Of a stretch of DNA of 64,000 nt, positions 47,571 through 56,002 are shown in pieces. A model generated the notes under the pieces. The model was not told the DNA's origin. It saw only the letters and a list, made by a program, of their open reading frames with translations, and did not search any database. The first letter of the stretch is position 1. Every line of letters begins with the position of its first letter. The stretch is from Paludibacter propionicigenes WB4 (GTDB lineage: Bacteria > Bacteroidota > Bacteroidia > Bacteroidales > Paludibacteraceae): NCBI RefSeq assembly GCF_000183135.1, contig NC_014734.1, positions 682,001-746,000 of the forward strand, written 5' to 3'. The position numbers and the translations under genes were made by a program.

Positions 47571-49604
47571 CTATTTCTTGAAACGTTGAATCAGGTTATA
47601 AGCTTTGTATATACCTAATTCACCGGCTTTACTCAAATCGCTTAACCCTTTGGTGTCTTCGCCTATAAACAAATAAGTCAAGCCTCTGTTGAAATAAGCT
47701 TCAGCAAAATCCGGATCTATCTCTATACTTTTTGTGTAGTTGGCGATAGCATTCTGGAAATCTTTCTGTGTACATAATACATTCGCTCTATTAAAATAGG
47801 CAAAATCAAAATCAGGATTCAGTTCAATAGCTTTCTCATAATCACGCAAAATCATCTCTGTTTCAAACACAGATTGATTGTCTGAAGCTGTTTTCTTTTT
47901 TGAATTATCTACCGACGGATTGTTATTGAATTCCTGTATTTTATTAAATTCAAGTGATTTATTCCGTACATTAGCTCTGCAGAAATAGGCCAGCATAAAA
48001 TCAGGTCTGAGTAACAACACCTTGTTTAAATCATCAAGAGCACTTTTATAGTCTTGAACTAGCGTAAACTCAAGTGAACGACTGAAATACAAATCAGCAT
48101 TATTTGCATCCGAAGCTATCTTTTGCGATAACTGATTGATAATATTAAAATGCATATCAATCAGTTCGGCTGTCAGTACCAGTTCATTGTTAGTAATTTT
48201 CAGAATCGAGCTAAGCTTGTTTTTCTTATTATATGAATCAATTGCAGGATGATATAGGTTTGTATGGCGGGTTTCATCTGCTTTTGCATAATAGCTCAAC
48301 ACAAAACCTCGTTCGTTAACCACATCAGTGTATTTATCCTGAACAGCTCCACGCGTTTCGGTTGAATATTTTGATTCACTGTCTGTATTATCTGCATTAT
48401 TATCAACAGCAAATCGATTAAACAGTTCGGTTTTACGGCTTGTAGAGCTTTTTTGTGAATTCTCGGCCAACTTATTCTTGGCTTGAATATTTTCCTTATT
48501 CTTTCTGTTTATATAATCTTTATTTTTTTCAATATTGCTTGCCAGTTGTCTGTATTGAAATGCTCCCTTTTGATTGCCTAGCGCAGCTTCAGCTTCAGCC
48601 ACGCCCAGATATGCAGGAATAAAATAATTGTATCTGGAAATAATTGTTTTGTAATCCTTTATTGCATTTCTGTATTCGCCTATCGTCTGTTCCAGCATAG
48701 CCTTACGGAGTAAAGCTTCTGTATTTGCTGAATCGAGTTTGAGTACTGTATTCAAATCTGTCAGAGCATTATTATTGTCTCCCAGATTGGCTCTTAATAA
48801 ACCACGATTATAATAGGCTAACGCATTACTTTTGTCTAGCTTAACCGCTGAATCATAATCTTTTAATGCCTGATTATAATTCTTCCTTTCGACATTAATA
48901 ATTCCTCGGTTAATATAATCGCCTACATACGTAGAGTTTCGCTTTATTGCTTCAGAATAATCTTTCAATGCACCATCCAAATCATTCATTTGCATACGCA
49001 GAATGGCGCGTGAACTCCAGGCCAAACAATTTGCACTATCTTTTTGAATAAAAAGTTCAAATGTTTTGGCAGCTCCAAGTGTGTCTTTTTGTTCAAGTTG
49101 AATTCTTCCTTTTTCGTATAAAATAGAATGTGTTTTGGGACTTAATTTTTGGTATTCCTCCACATCTTTCATAGCACCATCATAATCCTTAATATTGACT
49201 CTGGCATCAAGCCGGTTCATTATTAGGTACAAACTGTTGGGACTGAACTCGAGAGCCTTAGAAAAATCGACTATAGCTTCCTTGTCGAAATTCATTTTTC
49301 TGCGAGCAAAACCTCGGGCATAATAAGCCTGAGGCAAAAAAGGATTAATTTCTATCGCTGTAGAACAATCTTTATCAGCTCCCTGATAATCTCCAAGTTG
49401 TATTTTTGCAATGGCTCTGTTTAAATATGGTTCGGCTAAATACGGCTTAATTTTTATCACCTGATTAAAGTACTGAATAGACAATACATAGTCTTCGAAA
49501 TACAGAGCATTCTGGCCAATAGCCATGATACGATCAGTATTCCATTGTGCCATAGCCAAAAGCTGCGTCAAAAGACAGATTGTAATTAATAATACTTTTT
49601 TCAA
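47571..49604 (-). CDS. Exported multi-TPR protein
   Basis: The 677-residue protein has a signal peptide (MKKVLLITICLLTQLLAMAQ) and about a dozen tetratricopeptide repeats in two blocks (about 20-370 and 490-670), for example PYLAEPYLNRAIAKIQLGDY and FAEAYFNRGLTYLFIGEDTK. The middle part (370-490) is charged and non-repetitive. TPRs scaffold protein complexes. It lies 23 bases downstream of the PBP1A gene and so is probably co-transcribed, which suggests a role near the cell wall machinery. Partner unknown. Confidence 0.85.
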   Translation of the reverse strand: MKKVLLITICLLTQLLAMAQWNTDRIMAIGQNALYFEDYVLSIQYFNQVIKIKPYLAEPYLNRAIAKIQLGDYQGADKDCSTAIEINPFLPQAYYARGFARRKMNFDKEAIVDFSKALEFSPNSLYLIMNRLDARVNIKDYDGAMKDVEEYQKLSPKTHSILYEKGRIQLEQKDTLGAAKTFELFIQKDSANCLAWSSRAILRMQMNDLDGALKDYSEAIKRNSTYVGDYINRGIINVERKNYNQALKDYDSAVKLDKSNALAYYNRGLLRANLGDNNNALTDLNTVLKLDSANTEALLRKAMLEQTIGEYRNAIKDYKTIISRYNYFIPAYLGVAEAEAALGNQKGAFQYRQLASNIEKNKDYINRKNKENIQAKNKLAENSQKSSTSRKTELFNRFAVDNNADNTDSESKYSTETRGAVQDKYTDVVNERGFVLSYYAKADETRHTNLYHPAIDSYNKKNKLSSILKITNNELVLTAELIDMHFNIINQLSQKIASDANNADLYFSRSLEFTLVQDYKSALDDLNKVLLLRPDFMLAYFCRANVRNKSLEFNKIQEFNNNPSVDNSKKKTASDNQSVFETEMILRDYEKAIELNPDFDFAYFNRANVLCTQKDFQNAIANYTKSIEIDPDFAEAYFNRGLTYLFIGEDTKGLSDLSKAGELGIYKAYNLIQRFKK

Positions 49605-49627
49605 GGTGAAATTTTTAAATGAATAAT

Positions 49628-51943
49628 TTATTCAAATGCATTTGCCTCACATCCCGAGTTGGCATTGAATGAACTCGGAATGTCGAACTCTTCAGAAGCA
49701 GAGAATCCTAAATCTCTGTCTCCTAATACTTTTTTCATATAGATTGCCCATATAGGTAATGCCATACTAGCTCCCTGTCCCTGAGCAATGTTATCAAAGT
49801 GAATAGAGCGATCTTCGCCACCTACCCAAACACCCGATACTAGCGAAGGCGTATAACCCATAAACCAACCATCGGAGTTGTTTTGCGTAGTACCAGTTTT
49901 ACCACCCATTGGCATATTTAAACCATATTTACTCCTTATTCTTTGACCAGTACCACCATCTACTACGGCACGCATCATATAAATCATTTTATATGCAGTG
50001 GTTTCACTGAATATTTCGTGCATTTGTGGGGTAAATTTACCAATCACATTTCCATTAGCATCCTCAATTCTTGTTACATACAGCGGTTCAACCCGTATTC
50101 CTTTATTGGGGAAAGCGGTGTAAGCATCAACCATTTCGCCAACAGATATTTCGCATGGTCCTAAACAGAGTGAAACAACAGGATCGATTGCCCCTTTAAT
50201 ACCAAATGAACGCATAAGTTTCACTAATGCCTCGGGTGAAAACTGACTCATCAAATAAGCTGAAATCCAGTTGTCTGAATTGGATAATCCCCAGCGCAAC
50301 GAAACAATGTCTCCAATTCTTTTATTTTTAGTTGTAGTTTTAGGAGTCCAAGGAATACCATTTCCATCCTTAAGCGTTATGGGTTGCCATGTAGTCTTAT
50401 CGCAAGGCCACATACCCTCTTCCATAGCAAGCGTATAAAGATATGGTTTAACAGTAGAACCTACCTGGCGACGACCACGATTGACCATATCGTATTGGAA
50501 CTGAGAGAAGTCGGGACCACCGATATACGCTTTTACCTCACCCGTATGCGGATTCATGGACATCATTCCACAACGCAGGAAATACTTGTGATAGCGAATT
50601 GAATCCATGGGCGACATAATAGTGTCAATGCTTCCTCTGTAGGAATAAACCTGCATTTCTATTCTTTTATTGAAAGCATCTTTTATTTCAGATTCAGAGC
50701 TTCCGGCTGCTTTCATCCTGAAATATCTGTCGGACTGCTTCATAGAACGATTCATTGCATCTTCAATCTCCTGAGGTTTCATATTTCTCGAAAATGGCGC
50801 ATAGCTTCGTCCTCTCTTTTCTGCAAAAAAAGTCTTTTGAAGCGAATGCATGTGCTCGTCTACCGCTTCTTCAGCATATCGTTGCATGCGGGAATCAATG
50901 GTAGTGTAAATTTTTAAACCATCGGTATAAATATTATACGGTGAACCATCAGCTTTTCTGTTTTTATTGCAGAATCCGTAAAGCGGGTTAGTTTCCCACT
51001 CTTTCATGTCCTCTTCATATTTGCCTTGCTGCCAGCTGGCGTAATCGCTTTTGTTTGGCTCTTTAGCAGTGAGCAGCATACGTAAATACTCTCTGAAATA
51101 AGCTGCCAGACCTAGTTTGTGATCAACTTTCTGATATTTAAGTGTGAGTGGAATTGATTTCAACGAATCATATTGTTCTCGGGTAATGAAATCAGCTTTT
51201 CTCATTTGGTTGAGAACAACATTTCTGCGGTCGCGGGTAATTTCATTTCGTCTTACGGGATTGTAATAAGAAGAATTCTTACACATACCTATCAAAGTGG
51301 CAGCTTCTTCAATCTTTAATTTTGAAGGGGTGGTACTAAAATATATTTGGGCGGCAGATTTTATACCTACAGCATTATTACCAAAGTCGTACTGGTTGAG
51401 ATACATGGTTAAAATCTCTTCTTTGGTATATAGTCTTTCAAGTTTTATAGCTATTACCCATTCGTTGGGTTTTTGCAAAAAACGTTCTATTTTATTCTCA
51501 GCATGTCCTGAGTACAATAATTTTGCCAACTGCTGAGTTATAGTACTTCCTCCTCCGGAGCTCTTATGCTGAAACAGACCGGTAAGAATGGCAGCACGTG
51601 ACAGTGCAACACCGTCAATACCCGAATGGTCATAGAAACGAACATCTTCCGTTGCCACTAACGCATTCACTACATTTTTGGATATTTCATTATAGCTTAC
51701 TCCAACACGGTTTTGTTTGTTGGAAAAATAGCGTCCCAGTGATTGCATGTCAGAAGAGAAAATCTCTGTAGCATATTTGTTCTTCGGGTTTTGCAGCTCA
51801 TCAATAGGAGGTAAGTATCCAATCCACCCGAGGTTTATGAATAAAAACATCAAACTTAAACAAAAAATACCAAATGCAAATAGCCCCCAAAATATCCGTT
51901 TAAACTTCTTACGAGGAGAGCCTTTCTGATTTATTTTTTCCAT
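49628..51943 (-). CDS. Class A penicillin-binding protein (PBP1A type)
   Basis: This bifunctional enzyme polymerises and crosslinks peptidoglycan. The 771-residue product has a short cytoplasmic tail, a membrane helix (about 17-38) and a GT51 transglycosylase domain with ATEDVRFYDHSGID (Glu99) and GGGSTITQQLAK. The transpeptidase domain has the SxxK motif in RRQVGSTVKPYLY, SDN in the GLSNSDNW stretch, and KTGTT in MGGKTGTTQNNSDGW. The TPR gene follows by 23 bases. A -7 box lies at 51968-51975. Confidence 0.94.
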   Translation of the reverse strand: MEKINQKGSPRKKFKRIFWGLFAFGIFCLSLMFLFINLGWIGYLPPIDELQNPKNKYATEIFSSDMQSLGRYFSNKQNRVGVSYNEISKNVVNALVATEDVRFYDHSGIDGVALSRAAILTGLFQHKSSGGGSTITQQLAKLLYSGHAENKIERFLQKPNEWVIAIKLERLYTKEEILTMYLNQYDFGNNAVGIKSAAQIYFSTTPSKLKIEEAATLIGMCKNSSYYNPVRRNEITRDRRNVVLNQMRKADFITREQYDSLKSIPLTLKYQKVDHKLGLAAYFREYLRMLLTAKEPNKSDYASWQQGKYEEDMKEWETNPLYGFCNKNRKADGSPYNIYTDGLKIYTTIDSRMQRYAEEAVDEHMHSLQKTFFAEKRGRSYAPFSRNMKPQEIEDAMNRSMKQSDRYFRMKAAGSSESEIKDAFNKRIEMQVYSYRGSIDTIMSPMDSIRYHKYFLRCGMMSMNPHTGEVKAYIGGPDFSQFQYDMVNRGRRQVGSTVKPYLYTLAMEEGMWPCDKTTWQPITLKDGNGIPWTPKTTTKNKRIGDIVSLRWGLSNSDNWISAYLMSQFSPEALVKLMRSFGIKGAIDPVVSLCLGPCEISVGEMVDAYTAFPNKGIRVEPLYVTRIEDANGNVIGKFTPQMHEIFSETTAYKMIYMMRAVVDGGTGQRIRSKYGLNMPMGGKTGTTQNNSDGWFMGYTPSLVSGVWVGGEDRSIHFDNIAQGQGASMALPIWAIYMKKVLGDRDLGFSASEEFDIPSSFNANSGCEANAFE

Positions 51944-51967
51944 AATAACGTTGTAATATTAAAGCCA

Positions 51968-51975
51968 CAAAAGTA
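51968..51975 (-). promoter_or_regulatory. -7 box of the PBP1A gene
   Basis: On the minus strand the sequence reads TACTTTTG, 24 bases ahead of the ATG, in the 48-base gap after hemW. The PBP1A and TPR genes can therefore be transcribed separately from hemW. Confidence 0.55.
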
Positions 51976-51991
51976 CATTTTTTTCTGTAAT

Positions 51992-53119
51992 TTACACCTT
52001 TATTAGTTGTATTAAAATCTGATTAGAAATCATTATTCCCTGAGGGGTTAATGAGTATTTCCCGTCACTCTGAATCACAGAATTGTTTTCAATATAAATC
52101 CGAATATTATCCAGAAAATAACTTGCAAGATTTTGCCCAAATTCACTTGACAAGAAATCAAAATCCAATCCATCTGATGTTCGAAGTGACACCATCACAT
52201 AGTCATTATACCTGTCGTATAAAGTCAGTTCTTCTTTTTCAAAGTAGGGAGTATTATTCTCTAAAGCAGCTATATAAGCTTTTATTGAGGCTACATTCCA
52301 CTGACGGGAAACCAAATCATAAGAATGTGCTGAAGGGCCGATTCCCAGATACGAATTTTGTTTCCAGTAAGATGAATTATGCTTTGAGCGAAATCCATCG
52401 AGGGCAAAGTTAGATATTTCATAGGCTTCAAAACCTTTTTCTTTCATTTTCTTAACCAACAATAAATACATTTCATTCATTGTTTCGTCAATTATTGGTT
52501 TTACTAAGCCTTTCTCACGCTGTTTCCATAGAGCAGTTCCTTCTTCGTACGTTAACCCATAAGCCGAAACATGCTGAATATTAAGGCTTAGTGCAATATC
52601 TAGTTGTTTTTCCCAATCCTCAATACTTTGAAGTGGCAGTCCGTAGATCAAATCAATGCTGATATTGTCAAAACCTGCATTTTGAGCATTTTTAACTGCT
52701 TTTATTGCCTGATCTGCTGTATGTCTTCGGTTTATTCGCTTTAAATCATTATCATCGAATGATTGTATACCAATACTAATACGATTAAACGGTAAATATT
52801 TTATCGAATCAAAAAAATCCACGGTCAAATCATCGGGGTTTGCCTCGAATGTTATTTCGGCATTCTCCTCAACGGTGTAAACTGCGAAAATACCATCCAA
52901 TATCTCGGAAAACTGCTCTCGCGACAAAATACTTGGTGTACCTCCGCCAAAATAAATCGTGCTTATCGTTTCATTTTTCAAATAATCTTTACGAATATTG
53001 ATTTCTTTAACGAGATGTTTGACCAAATCAGGGATTAAATCTGGTGCAACTTCTGTATAGAAGTCGCAATAGGTACATCTTTTTGAACAAAATGGAATAT
53101 GAATGTAAATGCCTGCCAT
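51992..53119 (-). CDS. hemW: Radical SAM heme chaperone HemW
   Basis: The 375-residue protein starts with the HemW-type motif MAGIYIHIPFCSKRCTYCDF, with the [4Fe-4S] cysteines 11, 15 and 18. It continues with IYFGGGTPSIL and the conserved ISIGIQSFDD. The family was long annotated as coproporphyrinogen III oxidase, but HemW members bind heme and insert it into proteins and lack that activity. I follow the HemW reading since no HemN-type C-terminal signature is visible. The gene is divergent from the tRNA. Confidence 0.88.
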   Translation of the reverse strand: MAGIYIHIPFCSKRCTYCDFYTEVAPDLIPDLVKHLVKEINIRKDYLKNETISTIYFGGGTPSILSREQFSEILDGIFAVYTVEENAEITFEANPDDLTVDFFDSIKYLPFNRISIGIQSFDDNDLKRINRRHTADQAIKAVKNAQNAGFDNISIDLIYGLPLQSIEDWEKQLDIALSLNIQHVSAYGLTYEEGTALWKQREKGLVKPIIDETMNEMYLLLVKKMKEKGFEAYEISNFALDGFRSKHNSSYWKQNSYLGIGPSAHSYDLVSRQWNVASIKAYIAALENNTPYFEKEELTLYDRYNDYVMVSLRTSDGLDFDFLSSEFGQNLASYFLDNIRIYIENNSVIQSDGKYSLTPQGIMISNQILIQLIKV

Positions 53120-53200
53120 TTTTAAGTTTTTATTTTTCAGTAATTTGCCTGATATCGGACAAATTTTCCGAAATTTTTATTACAAAAATACAACAAATAG

Positions 53201-53231
53201 TTTGCATAATCCGAAAAAGAGCGTACCTTTG
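53201..53231 (+). promoter_or_regulatory. tRNA-Pro promoter
   Basis: TTTG at 53201-53204 and TACCTTTG at 53224-53231 are 19 bases apart, an almost perfect Bacteroidetes promoter. It is the best one in the window. Confidence 0.8.
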
Positions 53232-53259
53232 CACTCGCAATTCGGAAATGGAATAGCAA

Positions 53260-53334
53260 CGGGGTGTAGCGCAGTCCGGTTAGCGCACCTGCTTTGGGAG
53301 CAGGGGGTCGTGGGTTCGAATCCCGCTACCCCGA
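53260..53334 (+). tRNA. tRNA-Pro (anticodon TGG)
   Basis: The cloverleaf folds as acceptor CGGGGTG/TACCCCG (one G-U pair), D arm GCGC/GCGC, anticodon stem CCTGC/GCAGG with loop TTTGGGA, and T arm GTGGG/CCCGC with loop TTCGAAT. The discriminator is A. The CCA end is not encoded. TGG reads all proline codons by wobble with modification. Confidence 0.97.
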
Positions 53335-53340
53335 CACACA

Positions 53341-53375
53341 AAAGGACTTATCGAATCTTTCGGTAAGTCCTTTTT
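53341..53375 (+). terminator. Terminator after tRNA-Pro
   Basis: AAAGGACTTATCGAA pairs with TTCGGTAAGTCCTTT, followed by a T run. Confidence 0.85.
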
Positions 53376-53513
53376 GTATGTAATTGATATTTTTCAACGA
53401 CAAATGTTTAAATTCTCAAAAAAAGGAGAATAAGAAACCTGTATAATAAAAAATAATCTATCTTTGAACTATAAATAAAACTCATTGAATTCTAACTTAA
53501 CACGCACACCATT

Positions 53514-53846
53514 ATGAAAACACAAGAAGACGACTTATTAGTTTACGATGAAGATGACGCCGTAAAATTTATTCTTAATTATATACCAGCTGAAGACAAA
53601 GCCAGAATCAATGATGAAAAAATTGAATATGTGTTGGATGTGGTATATGAATATTACGATGAGAATGGCCTGATTGACGAAGACTCTACAGAAGAGGCAA
53701 GTATCGATGAAGAAGAAATGTTCAAATACATTCAGAAATGTGCTAAGAAAGATAAGATGCAACTGAGTGAAGATGACATTCAGTTAATATTGGATGGAGA
53801 ATATGAATATGGAAAATCGCTCGGTATATACACCGAAGAAAAGTAA
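53514..53846 (+). CDS. Small acidic protein of unknown function
   Basis: The 110-residue protein is very acidic (for example YDEDDAVKFILNYI and EDSTEEASIDEEEMF) and predicted helical, with no signal peptide. Its two halves look related (KIEYVLDVVYEYYDENGLID and DIQLILDGEYEYGKSLGIYT), which suggests an internal duplication. I recognise it only as a conserved Bacteroidetes protein. It has its own terminator. Confidence 0.65.
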   Translation: MKTQEDDLLVYDEDDAVKFILNYIPAEDKARINDEKIEYVLDVVYEYYDENGLIDEDSTEEASIDEEEMFKYIQKCAKKDKMQLSEDDIQLILDGEYEYGKSLGIYTEEK

Positions 53847-53904
53847 CAAAATGTAAAGGTTGCTTAGTATAGAAAAATCTGAAAACCAACAACGATAAAT
53901 TAAA

Positions 53905-53946
53905 GAAAACACCGGGATTTGTAAAAACCACCTTGGTGTTTTCTTC
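53905..53946 (+). terminator. Terminator after the small acidic protein gene
   Basis: GAAAACACC (53905-53913) pairs with GGTGTTTTC (53935-53943), followed by TTC. Confidence 0.7.
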
Positions 53947-54013
53947 AATTTATGGATAATATGTCAGTAATTTTTAACAAACTGGAACTGTATTTTTGTA
54001 GGAAAAAGCTCAT

Positions 54014-54880
54014 ATGTTCAATATCTTATATGCATTGGCGTGGATTATCACTCTGCTTCCTCTGAGAGTACTATACATTCTCTCAGACATAGGCTATCCT
54101 ATTGTTTATTATCTAATTCGGTACAGAAGAGCTGTTGTTCGCCGTAATCTCGAAAAATCATTTCCAGACAAAACAAAAAAAGAACTCCGGAAAACTGAAC
54201 GACGGTTCTATCGTTTTTTCTGTGATCTATTCATTGAAACCATCTACGAAATCAATATCAGTGAAGCCGAAATAAAGCGAAGATTTGCTTTTGTAAATAT
54301 CGAAGGGCTACTAAAAGAACACGCTAAAGGAAAAGGAATACTAGTGATGACGGCTCATTACGGAAATTGGGAATGGGGCGTAAACTTCCCTTTGTTTGTT
54401 TCTGAAAAGATAAATGCATGTCAGATTTACAAAGAATTATCAAACAAGAAATTTGATAAGTTTATATACAATCTCAGGTCTAAGTTTGGAGGAATAAATG
54501 TAGAAAAGCGTAATTTACTCCGAACAATGATCAAACTTCAATCTGACGCTGATAAAGGTATTTACTTTATGATTTCAGATCAGACACCGGCTGCTCAAAA
54601 AATACATCATTGGACTCAATTCCTACATCAGGATACTCCTGCATTAACCGGTACGGAGCAACTAGCCAGAAAATTTGATTACGCTGTCTTTTATGCCGAA
54701 ACAAAATGCATTAAAAGAGGTTACTATCAGTGTGAAATGATTCCTTTGGAAATGGAATCGGCTAAAACGGCTGAATTTGAAATAACCGAGAAATACATGA
54801 AAATGCTTCAAAAAACGATTGAAGCTAAACCTCAATATTGGCTTTGGTCTCACAAACGCTGGAAATACACCCGAAGCTAA
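54014..54880 (+). CDS. LpxL/HtrB-family lipid A acyltransferase
   Basis: The 288-residue protein has an N-terminal membrane anchor (about 5-35) and the acyltransferase motif HYGNWE (His115 and Glu120) of the HX4E type. It adds a secondary acyl chain to lipid A at the inner membrane. The further motif YFMISDQTPA is also typical. A -7 box TATTTTTG at 53991-53998 gives a very short leader. The GT2 gene follows 34 bases later, so both may serve lipopolysaccharide assembly. Confidence 0.87.
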   Translation: MFNILYALAWIITLLPLRVLYILSDIGYPIVYYLIRYRRAVVRRNLEKSFPDKTKKELRKTERRFYRFFCDLFIETIYEINISEAEIKRRFAFVNIEGLLKEHAKGKGILVMTAHYGNWEWGVNFPLFVSEKINACQIYKELSNKKFDKFIYNLRSKFGGINVEKRNLLRTMIKLQSDADKGIYFMISDQTPAAQKIHHWTQFLHQDTPALTGTEQLARKFDYAVFYAETKCIKRGYYQCEMIPLEMESAKTAEFEITEKYMKMLQKTIEAKPQYWLWSHKRWKYTRS

Positions 54881-54914
54881 ACGAAAAACAACACAAAAAC
54901 CCACAAGTAATTTT

Positions 54915-55934
54915 ATGACTACGGCTATTGTCATTCTCAACTGGAATGGAGAAAAATATCTGCAGCAGTTTCTGCCTACACTCATTGAAAACACTCAACT
55001 TTCAGGAGCTGAAATCATTGTGGCTGATAATGCTTCGACAGACTCCTCTTTACTTGTGCTGAAGAATAAATTTCCTGAAATAAAAACGATAGTTTTGGAT
55101 AAGAATTATGGTTTTGCCGAAGGATATAACAGAGCTTTAAGTCAAATAGATGCGGACTATTATGTGTTGCTAAATTCCGATGTTGAAGTTACACCGGGTT
55201 GGTTAGAACCAATGATATCGTATCTGAATGAACATACCGATGTAGTAGCCTGTCAGCCCAAGATTCGCTCATATTTTAATCGGGAATACTTTGAACATGC
55301 CGGTGCCGCAGGAGGTTTTATAGACAAGTTTGGATTTCCATTTTGCCGTGGCAGAGTTTTAGGAACTGCTGAAAAAGACAACGGTCAGCACGATACAATT
55401 ACCGACATCTTTTGGGCAACCGGTGCATGTCTCGTAGTTCGATCAAAGATTTTTTGGAAAGTAGGAGGGTTGGATAATGATTTCTTTGCGCATATGGAAG
55501 AGATTGATCTTTGCTGGCGATTTAAGAGTAGGGGATATCGTCTGGTGTGTATTCCGGAAAGTGTGGTTTATCATGTCGGAGGTGGAACTTTAAATGTAGA
55601 AAGCCCTTTTAAAACCTATTTGAATTTCAGGAATAACCTCTTGATGCTTTATAAGAACTTACCCACAAAACTATTGGATGACACTATGTTCTGGAGAACA
55701 ATATTTGATTATGTTGCTGCTGTTCAATTTTTTATTACTAGAAAACCAAAAAATGCCAGAAGCATTCTCAAAGCCCGATCTGACTTTAAACAAATGAAGC
55801 CTAATTTCGAAAGCAAACGAAAAGAAAATATATTATATTCAACTTCAGATAACTATACTGACATTTTACAAGAAAGTATTGTAATTGAATATTTCTTTAA
55901 AGGTCGGAAAACTTATAACTCCCTATTAAAATAA
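54915..55934 (+). CDS. GT2-family glycosyltransferase
   Basis: The open frame starts at 54819, but the family N-terminus (MTTAIVILNWNGEKYL) begins at the ATG at 54915, giving 339 residues. The GT2 fold shows the nucleotide-binding IIVADNASTDSS, the LLNSDVEV form of the DxD region and the MEEIDLCWR catalytic segment. The enzyme is cytoplasmic or membrane-associated and probably rhamnosyltransferase-like. The acceptor is unknown, though it lies next to the lipid A acyltransferase. Confidence 0.87.
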   Translation: MTTAIVILNWNGEKYLQQFLPTLIENTQLSGAEIIVADNASTDSSLLVLKNKFPEIKTIVLDKNYGFAEGYNRALSQIDADYYVLLNSDVEVTPGWLEPMISYLNEHTDVVACQPKIRSYFNREYFEHAGAAGGFIDKFGFPFCRGRVLGTAEKDNGQHDTITDIFWATGACLVVRSKIFWKVGGLDNDFFAHMEEIDLCWRFKSRGYRLVCIPESVVYHVGGGTLNVESPFKTYLNFRNNLLMLYKNLPTKLLDDTMFWRTIFDYVAAVQFFITRKPKNARSILKARSDFKQMKPNFESKRKENILYSTSDNYTDILQESIVIEYFFKGRKTYNSLLK

Positions 55935-55951
55935 AATGCTTATACAGAATA

Positions 55952-55987
55952 CAAAAAAAAACGAGCCTAACAGCTCGTTTTTTTTGT
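55952..55987. terminator. Bidirectional terminator between the GT2 gene and the RNR gene
   Basis: ACGAGC (55961-55966) pairs with GCTCGT (55973-55978), flanked by eight A and eight T. It separates convergent genes. Confidence 0.88.
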
Positions 55988-56002
55988 ATTAATCTCTAAA
56001 TA

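Noticed and set aside
51992-53119. Assignment as coproporphyrinogen III dehydrogenase HemN
   Set aside because: The length and motif set match HemW. HemN proteins are longer and carry a different C-terminal part.
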